Shown here piece by piece: positions 30,285-32,500 of a stretch of DNA of 32,500 nucleotides. Origin of the DNA: Prorocentrum cordatum (taxonomy: Eukaryota; Sar; Dinophyceae; Prorocentrales; Prorocentraceae). The DNA lies in the NCBI GenBank assembly GCA_963575745.1, contig CAUYUJ010009501.1, forward strand, positions 1-32,500, given 5' to 3'. The notes under the pieces are model-generated. The model saw only the letters and a list, made by a program, of their open reading frames with translations, had not been told where the DNA came from and did no database searches. Numbering within the stretch: position 1 is the stretch's first letter; each line of letters opens with the position of its first letter. The position numbers were made by a program, and so were the translations under genes.

Positions 30285-30412
30285 GCGGAGGGCCCGGTTG
30301 GCGACGCTCGCCCCTCCTCCTCCACCCCCATCCCTCCCCCCCCAACTCGCCCTCGTCTCCCCGCGTGGCCACGCGCAAGAGAGAGCACGTCGCGGCAGCG
30401 ACCGTCGACCCA

Positions 30413-30485
30413 CGAAGGCTCTGCGAAGGGTTCCTCAGAGGCTCTGCAGAGTCTTTGGGACGGCTCTGCAAGGGCTCTGCGATTG
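30413..30485. repeat. Short tandem repeat of GGCTCTGC units
   Basis: AGGCTCTGCGAAGGGTTCC, AGGCTCTGCAGAG, CGGCTCTGCAAGGG and GGCTCTGCGATTGG occur in sequence, spaced about 14-24 bp. They precede the 91-bp array. Confidence 0.7.
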
Positions 30486-30667
30486 GTCTTCTGAGGTTCT
30501 AAGGCTGCCTCACTTTTCGTGGCAGTTTTCTCGGCCATCCTGCGGTGTTGGGCCCTCGTTTTGAAGAGACGGTGCCCCGCGTTTCCTTCTCCTTCGCCCC
30601 CCGCTGCCCTCCCCCCTGCCCCTCCTTCTCCTTGCCTCTGCCCTCCGCGTGTCTCTGCATTGGCGCA

Positions 30668-31655
30668 CCCAGCACAGCGCTTCGTGACCACAGGGAGCTG
30701 GCAGGGTTCGCGCGGCGGCCTTGGGCCATTTGGGCACAACCCTCAAGAGGACCGTGGCCCTACAGGGAGCTCCACCGAAGGCGCCGGTGGTAGGGTTCGC
30801 ATGGCGGCCTCGGACCATTTCGGTGCACCCCTCACACGCTTCGTGGCCCCATAGGGAGCTAGCTCCACCGAAGGCCCCAACGGCAGGGTTCGCATGGCGG
30901 CCTCGAGCAACTTCGGCACACTCACGAGGATCGTGGCCCCATAGGGAGCTCCAGCGAAGGCGCCAGTGGCAGGGGTTCGCCTGGCGGCCTCGGGCCATTT
31001 CGGCACACCCCTCACACGCTTCGCGGCCACATAGGGAGCTTCACCGAAGGCCCACAGTGGCAAGGCTCGCGCGGCGGCCTCGGGCCATTTCGGCACACCC
31101 TTCACGAGGATCGATAGAGAGCTCCACCGAAGGCCCCCGGCGGCAGGGTTCGCATGGCGGCCTCTGGCAATTCCGGCACACCCCTCATGAGGATCGTGGC
31201 CACATAGGGAGCTTCACCGAAGGCCCCTTCTGGTAGGGTTCGCATGGCGGCCTCGGGCCATTTCGGCACAACCCTCACAAGGATCGTGGCCCCATAGGGA
31301 GCTCCAGCGAAGGCCCCCGGCGGCAGGGTTCGCATGGCTGCCTCGGGCCGTTTCGGCACACCCCTCACAAGGATCGTGGCCCCGTGGGGAACTCCACCGA
31401 AGGCCCCCAGTGGCAGGGTTCGCATGGCGGCCTCTGGGCATTTCGGCACACCCCTCATGAGGATCGTGGCCCCATAGGAGCTCCAGCGAAGGCGCCGGTG
31501 GCAATGTCGCATGGCGGCCTCGGGGCATTTCGGCACACCCCTCACGAGGATCGTGGCCCCACAGGGACCGCCATCGAAGGCGCCAGTGGCAGGATTCGCA
31601 TGGCGGCCCCGGGCCATTTCGGCACACCCCTCACGAGGATCGTGGCCCCATAGTT
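30668..31655. repeat. Tandem array of about eleven 91-bp units
   Basis: Each unit contains GTTCGCATGGCGGCCTC, CATTTCGGCACACCCCTCAC, GAGGATCGTGGCCCCATAGG and GAGCTCCACCGAAGGC. Copies are spaced about 85-93 bp, with substitutions and small indels; the first is truncated. On the minus strand every unit has CTCGTGAGGGGTG or a variant, resembling a splice donor. Frames such as minus 31102-31860 are the repeat translated, and they slip frame because 91 is not a multiple of three. Confidence 0.93.
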
Positions 31656-31900
31656 GTGTTGCTTCAATAACCGCGCCTGGACGTCGTACTCCGCCTTGTC
31701 GCAGTGCAACGCCACCTCCTCCCTCATGGCTCTCAAAGCCCTCTCCTGCTTCTGCTCCTCGGTCAGAAGGACGCCGTCCTTGTCGTCGTCGGCGCCCGCG
31801 AAGACGGCCACCAACGTGTTCCCGAGCATGTCGGGCTCCAGCGGGAAGCCATGGCCACATAGGGAGCGCGGGCGAAGATGATATTCAGAATCGCAGTATT
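31655..31900 (-). CDS. Exon candidate with an EF-hand loop
   Basis: A minus-strand frame with strong G/C third bases reads through PLEPDMLGNTLVAVFAGA, then DDDKDGVLLTEEQ, then a charged helix (REEVALHCDKAEYDVQARLL). The middle part fits the 12-residue EF-hand calcium loop: Asp at 1, 3 and 5, Gly at 6, hydrophobic at 8, Glu at 12. The preceding helix ends in VAVFAGA and the following one begins EEQKQER, as expected for the flanking helices. The frame then enters the 91-bp array, where CTC|GTGAGG would be a donor; the upstream edge may be at CAG near 31910. Likely one exon of a calcium-binding or calcium-regulated host protein; the family cannot be named. Confidence 0.6.
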
Positions 31901-31959
31901 CACCACTGCATATGGTTGGGCCCTTCGCCATGCTTATCAAAGGAAGCAGGGGTTCTGCC

Positions 31960-32078
31960 TGGGACGGACCCTTCTGCCGGAGAACGAACTTCCGGTTTGG
32001 AAATGGTCACCAGGGGACGAGCCCTTTTGCCAGGGAGCGAACCCTTTTGCCGGGGAGCGACGATTCTCGGGAGGGCGG
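31960..32078. repeat. Short tandem repeat, about 20 bp units
   Basis: GAGCGAACCCTTTTGCCGGG-type units occur at about 32016-32070, with looser copies back to 31965 (GGACCCTTCTGCCGG). Confidence 0.75.
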
Positions 32079-32330
32079 GAGGGGGAGGAGGAGGAGGAGG
32101 AGGAGGAGGAGGAGGAGGAGGAGGAGGAGGAGGAGGAGGAGGAGGAGGAGGAAGAGGAGGAGGAGGAGGAGGAGGAGGAGGAGGAGGAGGAGGAGGAGGG
32201 GGGGAGGGGGAGGAGGAGGAAGAGGAGGAGGAGGAGGGGAGGAGGAGGAGGACCGACGACCACCATGGCAGCAGCAAGGAGGGCGAGGAGGAGGAGAAGG
32301 AGGAGGAGGAGGAGCAGGCGGCGCAGCCTA
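32078..32330. repeat. (GAG)n / (GGA)n microsatellite
   Basis: A purine-only run, almost pure GGA from 32082 to 32200, then interrupted. The poly-Glu, poly-Arg and poly-Ser/Pro frames are repeat products. Confidence 0.97.
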
Positions 32331-32500
32331 GGGGGAAGATCCCCAGGGGCGCGCGGCGCGGAGGCACCAGCCGGGTGGAGCCCGAACAGCACTTCCATCA
32401 GCAGCCTGCCACCGTCGGACCAGCGCGGGGCTTGCGGCGGCAGCTGCTGGCAGCGGTTTCTCGGGGGGTCCCTGACGGCGTGGTGACCACATTGCATGGT
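32331..32500. other. GC-rich end of window
   Basis: About 170 bp. A minus-strand frame beginning near 32497 could be an exon but has no motif, so nothing is called. Confidence 0.35.

Noticed and set aside
31102-31860. Minus-strand protein with repeated GATILVRGVPK..PEAAMRTLP units
   Set aside because: It is the 91-bp array; units shift frame relative to each other and indels are not multiples of three.
31878-32486. Poly-Glu plus-strand frame
   Set aside because: Product of the GAG microsatellite; flanking text has no domain.
1-32500. CRISPR array, bacterial defence genes, rRNA or tRNA genes
   Set aside because: Repeats lack the constant-repeat and variable-spacer plan of CRISPR, no bacterial gene organisation is present, and no rRNA or tRNA sequence was recognised.

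Overview
This window reads as nuclear DNA of a dinoflagellate. The grounds are a retroelement of a type I associate with dinoflagellate genomes (reverse transcriptase, RNase H and a methylase-like domain in one reading unit), short exon-like open stretches with almost every third codon base G or C, several diverged RNase H relics from other retroelements, and a very heavy load of microsatellites. The genus cannot be fixed from the sequence; Prorocentrum-like or Symbiodinium-like genomes would both fit. No rRNA, tRNA, CRISPR array, bacterial operon or complete recognisable host gene was found. Coordinates of eukaryotic exons and of diverged repeats are approximate.

Layout: 1-592 is a CCT microsatellite. 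About 840-8640 holds one large non-LTR (LINE-type) retroelement on the minus strand. Reading 5' to 3' (high to low coordinates) it has an ORF1 with an N-terminal CxC/CxC zinc-ribbon-like motif and a coiled coil, then a second unit ordered RNase H, apurinic-type endonuclease, reverse transcriptase, two C2H2/C2HC fingers and a methylase-like domain. The second unit is broken by in-frame TGA codons and by five one-base shifts that all coincide with homopolymer runs. From 8844 to 11850 there are CCT, ATC and GGA microsatellites with GC-rich spacers. 12560-13703 carries degenerate plus-strand retroelement relics. 13915-16345 is a 2.4 kb GT-rich satellite containing a 224-bp tandem duplication that looks exact by eye. 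17130-17720 is a degenerate CTTGGGG-type repeat, and 17930-19250 is another decayed RNase H relic.

About 19930-21830 is a less GC-rich higher-order tandem repeat of about 580 bp. 22030-22360 has a 20-bp motif spread through GC-rich DNA. 23470-25380 is ATC, CCT and AGT microsatellite. From 25539 onward there are several open stretches with coding-like third-position bias on both strands, including two head-to-head stretches at about 25.9 kb and a repeat-containing frame at 29.15-29.77 kb. 30668-31655 is a tandem array of about eleven 91-bp units that abuts a minus-strand exon candidate encoding a canonical EF-hand loop. A GAG microsatellite at 32078-32330 closes the window.

Functionally, the only system that can be read with confidence is the retroelement: ORF1 would package RNA, the endonuclease would nick target DNA, reverse transcriptase and RNase H would copy the RNA and remove it, and the fingers and methylase-like domain are accessory. 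The unusual placement of RNase H ahead of the endonuclease and the terminal methylase-like domain are the most notable features.
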